Assembly (NCBI RefSeq): GCF_910589235.1
Contig: NC_060969.1
Coordinates: 5,250,996-5,314,995 of the forward strand
From: Vespa crabro
Taxonomy: Eukaryota > Arthropoda > Insecta > Hymenoptera > Vespidae
DNA: 64,000 nt
Direction: 5' to 3'
Below, one piece after another: positions 50,503-61,531 of the stretch. The notes below the pieces were generated by a model that saw only the letters and a program-made list of their open reading frames with translations, ran no database searches and had not been told where the DNA came from. Position 1 is the first letter of the stretch. Each line of letters begins with the position of its first letter. Made by a program: the position numbers and the translations under genes.

Positions 50503-53500
50503 GGTCTCCACATGCAGCAACTTCCACGTAGTGAGACCTGGGTCGTTAATACTTGCAAAGTCAAATTATAAATCTTATAATACAAGTATTATCGAGCGAA
50601 TGGCTGCATATTGTATTACATTTCTATAATTTTTTAAATCTAATTCCAACTAAACATTATCATATTTCCATCTTATATAGCTAATAATACTTAAAAGAAG
50701 AAATATAGCAGAAATCTATTGTACAATAATTTCTAAGACCAATGAAAAGGAAATTTTTCTATATCACTTTTATGTCTGCTGTCATTTCTATTTTTTTTTA
50801 TTTACTACCATTAATTATCTTTTATATATCTCGGGTGGGACCCACAGGCGGGGCCTGTGGGCGAGGGCTTCTGTGCGGGTTGCTGTCTCAGCATCATACA
50901 AAGCTGTTTCTCTTGTTATATCTTTTTGGGGGTCTCTATTCTTTTCTTTCTGGGGCTCTCTTTTCTTTCTCCGGCTCTCGTTTCTATCTCATATTTTTGT
51001 TTTTGAATTATGTTTTCAAATATGTTATTAATATGTTATTTCCTTTTAATTATGCATTCTTAATATTTATTTACGTTGTTTCTTTCTAATTATGTATTTA
51101 ATTATGTGTTTAATTATATGTTTATGTTTTTAATTATGTTTTCGATTATGTTTTTGATTATGATTTATAAGCTTTAGGTAGGAATCATGGAATGGTGCAT
51201 GCTGCTTCTCTTTCCGTTTCTTTTTCTAGGTCTAATCTATTTATATATATTTATTTTCTATTTGTATTTTATATATGTCTATATATAATATTTTTTTGTT
51301 TTTATCTTTTTTTTTTACAGTATAGGTCATCGAGGGATAGGTTCATCAGCGGCCGCATGATACATCGCATGGAGGGATTCATCATCGATTTTTACGCGCG
51401 AATACGGGAAGGATAGGAAGAACACTGGCGCGCGTGTCGGCGGGCACAGGCGTGGGTGTTCTCGGGCGCGATTATTTATCGTTTGATTGTTCGTATCGAA
51501 AACGCGAATTTAGAGTAGAGTTACCGTTTTTCTAACACTTGCGTGGGTGTTCGGGCGCGATTAAAGGTCCTACCGTGGACTTCGTTTGATTTCTTTCAAA
51601 TTTCGATGGGGGTATTTCGCGAATTTCGGCTTAACAGTAGAATCTACGTAATTATAACACACACGTAAGTGTCGCGACGCGATTAGTATTTCTAAGGAGT
51701 GCGCTTTGTTTGTTCGAAATTCGGAAAGCACGATTTCAGATGTGCTTGATAATTCGTTATGTCTGAAGCAGACGGTGCAAATGGTGGAGCTATCTGTAAG
51801 AGGTGTGCAGTAGCTATAGCTACGCATACCCTGTTAGTTAAGAAGCCAGTGCATTGAAGCGGAAAGGTATTGCGGATCGGTACCGCGGCACGCGAATTTT
51901 AGAGTAGAGTCCCCGTTAGCTCGTGGGTCTCCACATGCAGCAACTTCCACGTAGTGAGACCTGGGTCGTTAATACTTGCAAAGTCAAATTATAAATCTTA
52001 TAATACAAGTATTATCGAGCGAATGGCTGCATATTGTATTACATTTCTATAATTTTTTAAATCTAATTCCAACTAAACATTATCATATTTCCATCTTAAA
52101 TAGCTAATAATACTTCAAAAGAAGAAATATAGCAGAAATCTATTGTACAATAATTTCTAAGACCAATGAAAAGGAAATTTTTCTATATCACTTTTATGTC
52201 TGCTGTCATTTCTATTTTTTTTTATTTACTATCATTAATTATCTTTTATATATCTCGGGTGGGACCCACAGGCGGGGCCTGTGGGCGAGGGCTTCTGTGC
52301 GGGTTGCTGTCTCAGCATCATACAAAGCTGTTTCTCTTGTTATATCTTTTTGGGGGTCTCTATTCTTTTCTTTCTGGGGCTCTCTTTTCTTTCTCCGGCT
52401 CTCGTTTCTATCTCATATTTTTGTTTTTGAATTATGTTTTCAAATATGTTATTATTATGTTATTTCCTTTTAATTATGTATTCTTAATATTTATTTATGT
52501 TGTTTCTTTCTAATTATGTCTTTAATTATGTGTTTATGTTTTTAATTATGTTTTTAATCTATTTTTAATTAATTATAATTTTTAAGCTTTAGGTAGGACT
52601 CATGGGATGGTGCATGCTGCTTCTCTTTTCGTTTCTTTTTCTAGGTTTCTTATCTATTTATATATATTTATTTTCTATTTGTATTTTATATATGTATATA
52701 TATATATGTATTATTTTGTTTTATATATTTTTTTGTTCTTTTATTTTCTCATTATCTTTTTCTTTTACAGTATAGGTCATCGAGGGATAGGTTCATCAGC
52801 GGCCGCATGATACATCGCATGAAGGGATTCATCATCGATTTTTACGCGCGAATACGGGAAGGATAGGAAGAACACTGGCGCGCGTGTCGGCGGGCACAGG
52901 CGTGGGTGTTCTCGGGCGCGATTATATTTCGTTTGATTGTTCGTATCGAAAACGCGAATTTAGAGTAGAGTTACCGTTTTGTAACACTTGCGTGGGTGTT
53001 CGGGCGCGATTAAAGGTCCTACCGTGGGCTTCGTTTGATTTCTTTCAAATTTCGATGGGGGTACTTCGCGAATTTCGGCTTAACAGTAGAATCTACGTAA
53101 TTATAACACACACGTGAGTGTCGCGACGCGATTAGTATTTCTAAGGAGTGCGCTTTGTTTGTTCGAAATTCGGAAAGCACGAATTCAGATGTGCTTGATA
53201 ATTCGTTATGTCTGAAGCAGACGGTGCAATTGGTGGAGCTATCTGTAAGAGGTGTGCAGTAGCAGAAGCTACGCATACCCTGTTAGTTAAGAAGCCAGTG
53301 CATTGAAGCGGAAAGGTATTGCGGATCGGTACCGCGGCACGCGAATTTTAGAGTAGAGTCCCCGTTAGCTCGTGGGTCTCCACATGCAGCAACTTCCACG
53401 TAGTGAGACCTGGGTCGATAGTATTTGCGATGTATTGAAATCTAATGATAAATCACGCAACGCAAGTACTACCGAGCGAATGGCTGCATATTTCCATTTT
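50503..53500 (+). repeat. ~1.42-1.45-kb tandem duplication
   Basis: A 36-nt element starting GGTCTCCAC and ending GTGAGACC occurs at 50503, 51926 and 53375 (spacing 1423 and 1449 bp). Between the first two occurrences and between the last two, the sequence is nearly identical, for example ccaatgaaaaggaaattttt at 50741 and 52165. Each copy contains two CCC/GGG-type units, one twin-hairpin module and the 3' cassette. The third cassette diverges after about 53420. Confidence 0.92.
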
Positions 53501-53518
53501 CTAAATCGCTTCTATCTG

Positions 53519-53599
53519 TTGGGTTGTATGAAAAGTTCATGCCGATTTTTTCATTACGTTACCTACCACAAATCGGCACGAACTTTACGGAAAACCCAA
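53519..53599. mobile_element. 81-bp mariner-like MITE
   Basis: The ends are terminal inverted repeats of about 30 bp: TTGGGTTGTATGAAAAGTTC at the left, and TTGGGTTTTCCGTAAAGTTC as the reverse complement of the right end. Both continue into TGCCGATTT. The TTGGGTTG start and the GCCGATTT core are typical of insect mariner elements. There is no transposase; only the two ends remain. A TA follows the right end, but the left target base pair is not a clean TA. Confidence 0.85.
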
Positions 53600-54432
53600 T
53601 AATTATGATTAAAAATAATACTTCTACAGGGAAAGAGATAAAATATATTTAATTTCAAAGATAATTTTTTATAATTCTCAAATTTATATGCTAATTATCT
53701 AATGTCAGAGTCACTTGATAAATCCTTTCCAAATTATTTCAAATATTCAGATAACATTGGAGGCTATTATGTAGATTTTGGTCCTAGTATTATCGTAACA
53801 TTCAACTTCCAAATGTTATAACAAAACGGTTATTTATTGATTTGTACTGTAATATATACAACAAAAATGAAATATTGTAATACATTTTTGCACTAGTTGC
53901 AAATATGATTTGTTTAGAACAATGTACATAATTAAAACTAAATTATATCACAAATACTTCTTAGTATTATGCATAATTTTTAAGTCATATAAAAATTTAT
54001 TCAATTTTTATTTAATTCATCCAATTACAATGCCAAATAAAGAACTTCTCCAATGGTGGAGTAAATAGATTACATAGTTTTTCATCAGCTGACAAAGACG
54101 AACATGAAGAAAGAATTCTAAATTGGCATAATCAATTATATCCAACAATGGATGTACAAAGTGTACAAAGAATTACATATTACAAAGCAATCGTGAGTAT
54201 TTCTTATAGAAAAATAATACAATAGCAGGCTTTTAAAATGTATAACATTAAACATTTTTTAAGATGAACATACATCAAGTTTGATACGTATATAAAGAAT
54301 TCCAATTATGATTACTTATGTGCAAGTAGATTCATTAAGTCAAGTATAATCATAATTGACATTGACGTATATACGTTTGCATTACATAGCCATATTTATA
54401 AGTTTGTAATACACTTAACTAGTTATGTATGT
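53600..54432. other. Region between the repeat locus and Atg3
   Basis: About 830 bp of AT-rich DNA downstream of the Atg3 stop. The only coding-like piece is an isolated open segment at 54043-54192, listed separately. Confidence 0.55.
54043..54192 (+). pseudogene. Isolated exon-like coding fragment, unrecognised
   Basis: A 150-nt segment (50 codons) is open in one frame, reads NFSNGGVNRLHSFSSADKDE then RILNWHNQLYPTMDV and VQRITYYKAI, and ends at a consensus donor ATC|GTGAGT. The 5' boundary AAAG lacks a pyrimidine tract. No partner exon is visible before Atg3 begins on the other strand. I do not recognise the protein; it may be a gene relic or a displaced exon. Confidence 0.3.
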
Positions 54433-54882
54433 TTATGCTGTTAGCATAAAATTTTGGGTATAATCATATTCAATCGTAGGTATAACAGATTGTACGAATT
54501 TTAAAAATATTATGAGATACATGTGGACACCAAGCTCCCGGCCACCCTCCATTACTGTTTCTACAATTTTCTTCATTACCTCAGCATGTCTATGTAAATA
54601 TTACAATGGAAAATATAACTCATTTGTATAAAACTTTTAAATAATATTGTTTCTTAGTTAGATAGCACATAATTAATACCTGCATGGATGAACAGAAGCC
54701 ATCGGTGGTCCAGGCAAATGAGGATGTATTTCCATTGTAACAGTTTTTTTAGCATGATCTTGACTAACATCTTCATACATTTTTTCTACTGTAAGTGGTT
54801 TTCGATTCTACAAAATAATTTATGTACTAATTTTATTTAGTTAATTACTAACTATAAAAACTGTTTTATTATATACATATAT

Positions 54883-54958
<76 letters not shown>

Positions 54959-55899
54959 AACCTCATCATAACCACAAAGCCACAATCGAGGTGTTTGGTA
55001 ATATTTATCATAGGTAATGTATAAATCATAGGTGCGTGTATGAATAATTTCTCCTTCAGAAAACAATTCTGTTTTCTCTTTTGCAGTCTTTTTTGAGGTC
55101 TCAGCAGTAAACTATGACATTTTATCAAAATAATATATTAATTTGTTAATAATTACATAATATATTAATGAAATATTTAGTATGTTTCTTTGTACCTTGT
55201 CTTGTTCATCAAGCATGCCACTTATTTCAAATGCTTCCATATCAGCAGCTTCTTCATCATCTTCATCACCTTCACAAGAATCATTTTCATCTAATGATTG
55301 AATTGGTTGATTTTCTTCTAATGTCATTTCAGTTACTCTGTCATCTATACCACCAAAAGTTGTATCAAAGTGATGAGTGTCAACCCATCCACCTTCAGGA
55401 TCATCAGCTTCTATAATACATTCTTGTTCTTTGCTGTACTCAATCTAAATTTAAATAAAAAGATTTGTATTTATTCTCACTTAATAACAATGTAAATATA
55501 TAACTAATACCTGTTTACATCTGCGTGTACAAGGAACATTGCGAGTAAGTAAGAATTGTTTTTCTTTTGGCAAATATGACTTTGCTCTGTCTTCATCACC
55601 TGTAGCCCATTGCCAAGTAGGGCAATGATGTACAAGATGATCACCAGCAGCTACAAATTCTTCTGGTGTTAATACACCTGTTTCTCTGAACTTACTTTCC
55701 TAGGAAATTAAAAAGTATCAGAATTATTTTAATATTCTGATAATTATTATGATAATACTTAATAAAAATTTTTTTTTTCCAATTGTTTAGAAAACAAGAT
55801 AGTACAAGAGAAAATATAAAATTATACCTTTAACACAGGGGTTAAGTATTCTGCGACACCCAATGCTGTACCTTTTACAGAATTTATAACACTTTGCAT
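54433..55899 (-). CDS. Atg3: Atg3, E2-like enzyme conjugating Atg8 to phosphatidylethanolamine
   Basis: Six exons: 55828-55899, 55511-55699, 55196-55444, 54962-55111, 54680-54807 and 54433-54589, giving 314 aa, the usual Atg3 length. Atg3 receives Atg8/LC3 from Atg7 and transfers it to phosphatidylethanolamine on autophagosome membranes. The N-terminal amphipathic helix (MQSVINSVKGTALGVAEYLT) is present. HCPTWQWATGDE, FLLTRNVPCTRRCKQ, the acidic flexible region (LDENDSCEGDEDDEEAADME), TYDLYITYDKYYQTPRLWL and the catalytic MASVHPCRHAEVMKKI (active Cys in HPC) follow in order. The C-terminus YDYTQNFM is conserved. A (TA)n microsatellite of about 65 bp lies in the intron at 54889-54953. Confidence 0.97.
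54889..54953. repeat. TA microsatellite in an Atg3 intron
   Basis: About 30 TA units, close upstream (plus-strand sense) of the exon at 54962, so it sits just inside the intron donor side of the minus-strand gene. Confidence 0.9.
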
Positions 55900-58047
55900 T
55901 ATAGACAAATTCGTGCAATTTCTTATCGACAAGTGATTCTGTTTTGAAAATATAATAATTTAATTTATTATTCACAAAAAATCACAGTGCATGCCGGTAT
56001 TTAATAAACAAGTCTGCTGATTTTTTATGACAGTATTAGACAATACAGAAACGTAACGCTTCCTTTTTGCTTGTCGCTTTCTTACTGTTATCGATTCGCG
56101 TACCACAATCTTTCATTCGTACGTGACTTCGCATGACAAAATTACAGCTGGCTATTCGTTAGAATATTAGGGTGATTCTAATGAAAATATTCGTTGCACT
56201 AAAAGTAAAGCATTTTGTTCAATTTCTACTTTCATTGGATAATTATATAAGAAAATATATTTAACGAAATGCGTACGCGTCTATAAGTAAACTAATGTTT
56301 TTTGAATTACTTACAATATTTATATGGATTTATATTTAGATTACAATAACTTTTGCGCGCGAATATATCTATTCTAATATTAATAATAAAATTGTAGTAA
56401 TAAAAGATAAAGTGAATCTTCCAATGATTTCACGTGTGGTATATTTTGATTGGTCACACAAACAAAATGTGGTAAAGCCAATAACATTACCACTACTATT
56501 TTAGGATTATTTATAAAAAGTAGATACTTTTCGTAAACGAATTTGCACGATTGTGTGATATATAAAAATAATTTTTTAGTGATAAATACGATTAACATGA
56601 GATAATGTGAAATCTTACATATAAGAGATTATAAACTTGCCGATGAGATCCTGTACATGATTTTTAACGTGACACACAAATTGGTCTTTATAACACACAT
56701 ATACATAAACTGTTTGCCTTATATATGAACTTCTACTAGAAAGTTACAGTATTATATACGTCAAGACAAGTTTGCAATCGAATTTGAAATAAGATTGAAT
56801 GGTAAGATCAGTTTACAATTCATTGCATAATATTTTACTTGTATGACAGGTTATATTACTTCGTTTGAATTTTTGGAACACGGATAAGCAGAACTTCGCA
56901 ATCAATTTAAATATCATTTTAACTCGTTTCTCGTAAGATGTTAAATGTTATTTAATAATTCTTCTAATTTTATTATTCGCATGATGCTTTAGTCATTTTA
57001 TGTCGGTTGTTTTTAGTTTCATTCCAGACTTTTACTGTTACTTACCAGTGTGTCAATACCTAAAATCATCCTTACGTTCGCCCACCATTTTTAGTATATG
57101 TTTATCAATTATAATAATCGTTACATTCCTATTATTTTAACTATCCACAGCGCCTTCTTCTATTCTTCGCAACACATTTTTCAGTGCTCGGATTAGCTAA
57201 AGATTTAGTTTTTTAAGTATGAATATTTTTAGGTTAGATCAACGAAGCTTAATGCTTATGCAGATGGAAAATTATTTGTATCACCTCTAATATAACTGTA
57301 CGTTATAATTTTGATAATATTACCAACTACATTTATAAAAAAGCAATGACATCTGAATATCGTACGTAACATAAAAATGTGGACAATTTAATGGTCTACT
57401 AAGAAACTATAAATTTAAAGGTAAAGGAAGTGTCAGATGATCTCTTAGTTCTTTTTTTAATATACTAGAAAATAATTCTGACAATATTACTTTTACATTA
57501 GATTTATTTTTATAATATTTTCATTTGTTTTTCCATAATAGTTATTTATTGAATATGCTTTTTTTATGAAATACATACATTAGATTGTACGTTCAATTAG
57601 TACAGATAACGCAACATGGACTGTTAAGTACATACCATTGCAACTGTTGAAATTACTTATTTATTTTATGTGTAATGTAAAAAATATATACATCTTGATA
57701 TTTATAAACACTTATCACAATATAATAGTATACATTTTTATAGCTTTTTTTGGAGACTTCATTAGGTATAAATGCTATATATATATATACATGTATATAT
57801 ATATATATATATATATTAACACGTTGAAAAAATGTATTCTGATCTACTTTTAATGTAATATTAATGTTTTATGTTTGTTATCTTATTTAGTATATTTGTT
57901 GAGTTTCAATATATTTTTAAATGATGAATAATAGTAAATGAATCTATATTTTTTTTTGTATTAACAAGTTCCATTAAAAATGTGTTAATACATCCACAAA
58001 AATACAAAAATAATTTTATAGTTATACGCATACATTTTTTTTCTTTT

Positions 58048-58104
<57 letters not shown>

Positions 58105-58622
58105 CATCAACAATATATCACATGTCATAAAATTTCATAATATTTACATGGAAAACTAATATGTTTAATATTTTATTTTTGTTATAATTTTTCTTCCACG
58201 AACTTGTACATATTTTTGTCATAATATAATACATTATTGCATTGCAGTATTGTAAGTAATTACTTTATATTTGAGTACAATTTATACAATATGCAAATAG
58301 AATTTAAAAATAATAAGTATTAGTTATGTAGAAATTAATTATTTTATTAATTGTAACTTTTCTCTCTAATTTATTTGATATTTTTTATATTTTGCATAAA
58401 TATACGCATAATTATTTAAAAACATAGTCGGATTATTCTCTTTACAGGATATCTGAAATCTGGAAACATTGCATCCTGATTGGTACCTACCACATTCATG
58501 AAAAAGGTTTCAGTTACTATGTCAAAGTCCTTCTTACATTTTATACATGATTAGTAATACCACATAACAGTCTACTTTTATTTTTCGCACATGATCCACA
58601 AGGTGTGCATCTTATAAGAAAC
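55900..58622. promoter_or_regulatory. 2.7-kb divergent region between Atg3 and Mo25
   Basis: No coding exon is supported. The first ~380 bp next to Atg3 contain CpG-bearing sequence suited to a promoter. TA microsatellites lie at about 57777-57816 and 58052-58100. The Mo25 promoter or an untranslated first exon should lie in the right half; a candidate acceptor precedes the ATG, but no 5' exon can be fixed. Confidence 0.5.
58052..58100. repeat. TA microsatellite upstream of Mo25
   Basis: About 24 uninterrupted TA units; a second shorter tract lies at about 57777-57816. Confidence 0.9.
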
Positions 58623-60128
58623 ATGCCTCTGTTCGGAAAGTCTCAAAAAAGTCCGGCGGAGGTGGTAAAGGCTCTCAAGGAAGCAGTAAATGCATTGGAG
58701 CGGGGTGATAAGAAGGTAGAAAAGGTATGTTGCAAGTATACATTTCGGTTTCTATGATGAAATACGTTCGCTTTTAGGCTCAAGAGGATGTCAGCAAAAA
58801 TCTTGTACACATAAAAAATATGTTATATGGAACTGCTGAAACTGAACCACAGGCAGATATTGTTGTGGCTCAATTGGCACAAGAATTATATAACAGTAAT
58901 TTATTGTTATTGCTTGTGCAAAATCTAAGTCGTATTGACTTTGAGGTATATCTTATTTCAGTGAAAAAATTTGTGTATATTATTAATAAAGATCATTCTG
59001 TATATTTTATTAAATGTCTATATAACTTTTGTATTATTTAGGGAAAAAAAGATGTTGCTCAAGTTTTTAATAATATTTTAAGAAGACAAATTGGAACAAG
59101 ATCTCCAACAGTGGAATATATATGCACCAAACCAGAAATCCTGTTTACTCTTATGTCTGGGTAAATTCACTATTAAACTGAATTACCATAAAGTTATATT
59201 CAATTAAAAAATAAATTAAATTATATTTACATTTTATTTTAGTTACGAGCATCAAGACATTGCATTAAACTGTGGCACTATGTTAAGAGAGTGTGCAAGA
59301 TATGAAGCATTGGCAAAAATTATGATATATTCAGATGATTTTTACAATTTCTTCAGATATGTAGAGGTGTCTACATTTGATATAGCATCTGATGCGTTTT
59401 CTACGTTTAAGGTACGTATATATGTACATACAATAAATGTACAATAAATGTTTAAACAAATATGTATATATACAACATTAAATAATATTATATTATACTA
59501 ATTATACCATTTGCTGTAGGAATTACTTACAAGGCACAAAATTCTAAGTGCTGAGTTTCTAGAAGTTAATTATGATAAAGTTTTTTCTCATTATCAAAGG
59601 TTATTGAATTCTGAAAATTATGTAACAAGACGACAAAGTTTGAAATTGTTGGGTGAGCTTTTGCTTGATAGACACAATTTTACAGTATGTATTTATTTTA
59701 ATAATTACATGAAATATTAAATATATTCTTCACGAAAGATTCATCTTTCCATAACGATTATTCCAGGTTATGACACGATATATTTCAAACCCTGATAATC
59801 TAAAACTTATGATGAATATGCTTAAAGAAAAATCACGGAATATACAATTTGAAGCATTTCATGTATTTAAGGTATGTCATCTATTTTGTCATAATAATTA
59901 ATATGACCATATAAAAATTATGAAACAATATTCATATTTATACAGGTATTCGTTGCTAATCCAAATAAACCTAAACCAATCCTTGATATACTTCTTCGTA
60001 ATCAGGAAAAGTTGATAGAATTTCTAACGCGCTTCCACACAGATCGTTCGGAAGATGAACAGTTTAATGATGAGAAAGCGTACCTAATAAAACAGATCAA
60101 AGAACTTAAATCTGTACATGAAAATTAA
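58623..60128 (+). CDS. Mo25: Mo25 / CAB39 scaffold protein
   Basis: Seven exons: 58623-58724, 58778-58945, 59042-59160, 59243-59411, 59520-59684, 59767-59871 and 59946-60128, giving 336 aa, close to the family length. Mo25 is an armadillo-like helical scaffold that stabilises STRAD and activates LKB1 and Ste20-type kinases. Visible family blocks are MPLFGKSQKSPAEVVKALKE, NMLYGTAETEPQADIVAQLA-type repeats, RRQIGTRSPTVEYIC, GYEHQDIALNCGTMLRECAR, FYNFFRYVEVSTFDIASDAF, NYVTRRQSLKLLGELLLDR and [20 protein letters not shown]. The helical repeat region is complete with no lesions. Confidence 0.98.
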
Positions 60129-60510
60129 GTCAAAAATACAACTACTGCTACAGCTACTGTTATTATTACAATCAACTCTATTGCTACTACTGCTATTCTA
60201 CTATTACCACCAATGTCGCCATTGTGGCTATTTATTATTCTAAGACTATATTATTCAATTAGCATCATCACCATTATCATCATCATTATCATCATTAATG
60301 TTATTTTTTAGCATCGCCACTGCAATTATCATCACTATTATCATAATTATCATTATTTTCATCATCATTATCATTCTTATTGTAATATTATTTTTATTAC
60401 ATTAATGTTGTTATTATTATATTATATTATTATTATATTATAATTATTATTATTATTATAATTATTATTATTATTATAATTATTATTATAATTATAATTA
60501 TAATTATATA

Positions 60511-60541
<31 letters not shown>

Positions 60542-60599
60542 TACTATTACTATTACTATTGTCGTTTCCACCATGTGATTTCCATCATCATCATCATCG

Positions 60600-60638
<39 letters not shown>

Positions 60639-61531
60639 CCGTCGTCGTCGTCGTTGTCGTCGTCGTTGTCATCATTATTTACAATAATAGCATTATCATG
60701 CTCATCTACATTGTCATAATGATTAACTATTACTTTTATCATGAGCATCATTGTCATCATTATGTCATTATTACTGCTACTACTACTGCTATTATTGCTA
60801 CTACTATTGTTAGTAATGCTACTATACAATCAGTTAACTTTATTTTCAAATAGTTGTGTAAATAAAATTTACATTTATCACTTATTATTGTATCATATAA
60901 AGTTGAGATGATGTTGTAATACTCTATATTTCCATTAATGAGTTGATTATTAAAGTAAATGGTATGGCAGCTATAAGAAATTATCTTTTAATTTTGTTAG
61001 CATTCCTTTAACAGAACAACCAAATTTACTGAATACTTTGTTTTGTTAATATTGCAGAAAATATAAATACAGCAAATAAGTTACTTTAAAAATTTTGACA
61101 ATTTTGATATTTATTTCTCCTCAATGAACTACACTTACACATGTTTATATCAATATTTATTTACATTTTTATTTCCAATAAGACGTAATTTCGATATATA
61201 TATATATAGAATTTCTGCAGATAATCTTTCACAGATATAAATAATTTACAAATTTATCTTTGTTTCTAAAAATCTATTTAAAAACAACAAATGGTATTTC
61301 TACATTTATGTGACCATTAACATATAAGATTAATAGAGTAATTTCATCAAGTTCATCTAATATTAAATTTACATTTAAAATCTTACATTTTGCTAAAAAC
61401 TATAAAATAAAGTCTTATTTTACATTAACAAATTATCAAGATAGGAGAGATACGAGAGTTCATGAGAAATGTAAGTTTCACTTATTGGTAATCTAGCACA
61501 TATTTGTATTTTTATTTATATGTATTCTGTT
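60129..61531. other. Convergent 3' region of Mo25 and asp
   Basis: The first ~720 bp are almost entirely trinucleotide repeats (listed separately). An AATAAA near 60862 could end Mo25. The remainder is AT-rich DNA and the asp 3' UTR. Confidence 0.6.
60140..60830. repeat. Dense trinucleotide microsatellite cluster
   Basis: Successive tracts of TAC/TAT, ATC, TTA, (ATC)n with an uninterrupted TCATCATCA run at about 60585-60638, then GTC and CTA/TTA. All are on one strand, within the probable Mo25 3' UTR. The open frames it creates on either strand (poly-Asp, poly-Ile, poly-Asn) are artefacts of the repeats. Confidence 0.9.

Larger units (their letters stand above)
45157..53500 (+). ncRNA. Candidate spliced, structured long non-coding RNA locus
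   Basis: No ORF here has family features, and the T-rich frames are not conserved as protein between internal copies. Exon-like, CpG-bearing segments alternate with pyrimidine-rich intron-like segments. Possible splice sites on the plus strand include TTTGAG|GTGAAT at 45320, TTTCAG at 45422, AAGTG|GTGAGT at 45821, GTTACAG near 46529, TTTTCAG near 47194 and 47530, TTTCCAG near 49322, TTTACAG near 51320 and TTTACAG near 52770. The exon-like parts hold many strong hairpins (listed separately). The left boundary is placed at the putative initiator and the right boundary where repeat similarity ends before the MITE. Alternatives are a non-transcribed satellite field or a piRNA-type cluster. Confidence 0.45.

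Noticed and set aside
50742..51089. 115-residue hydrophobic open frame, with a near-identical partner at 52166-52513
   Set aside because: The two copies differ at few sites, and three of the four coding differences I found change the amino acid (P/S, N/I, A/V), with one silent. The composition is Phe/Leu/Tyr-rich because the DNA is T-rich. The frame sits in an intron-like pyrimidine region of a tandem duplicate, so it is not evidence for a protein.
60422..60853. Poly-Asp/Asn and poly-Ile/Val frames on both strands
   Set aside because: Pure products of trinucleotide repeats in the Mo25 3' UTR.
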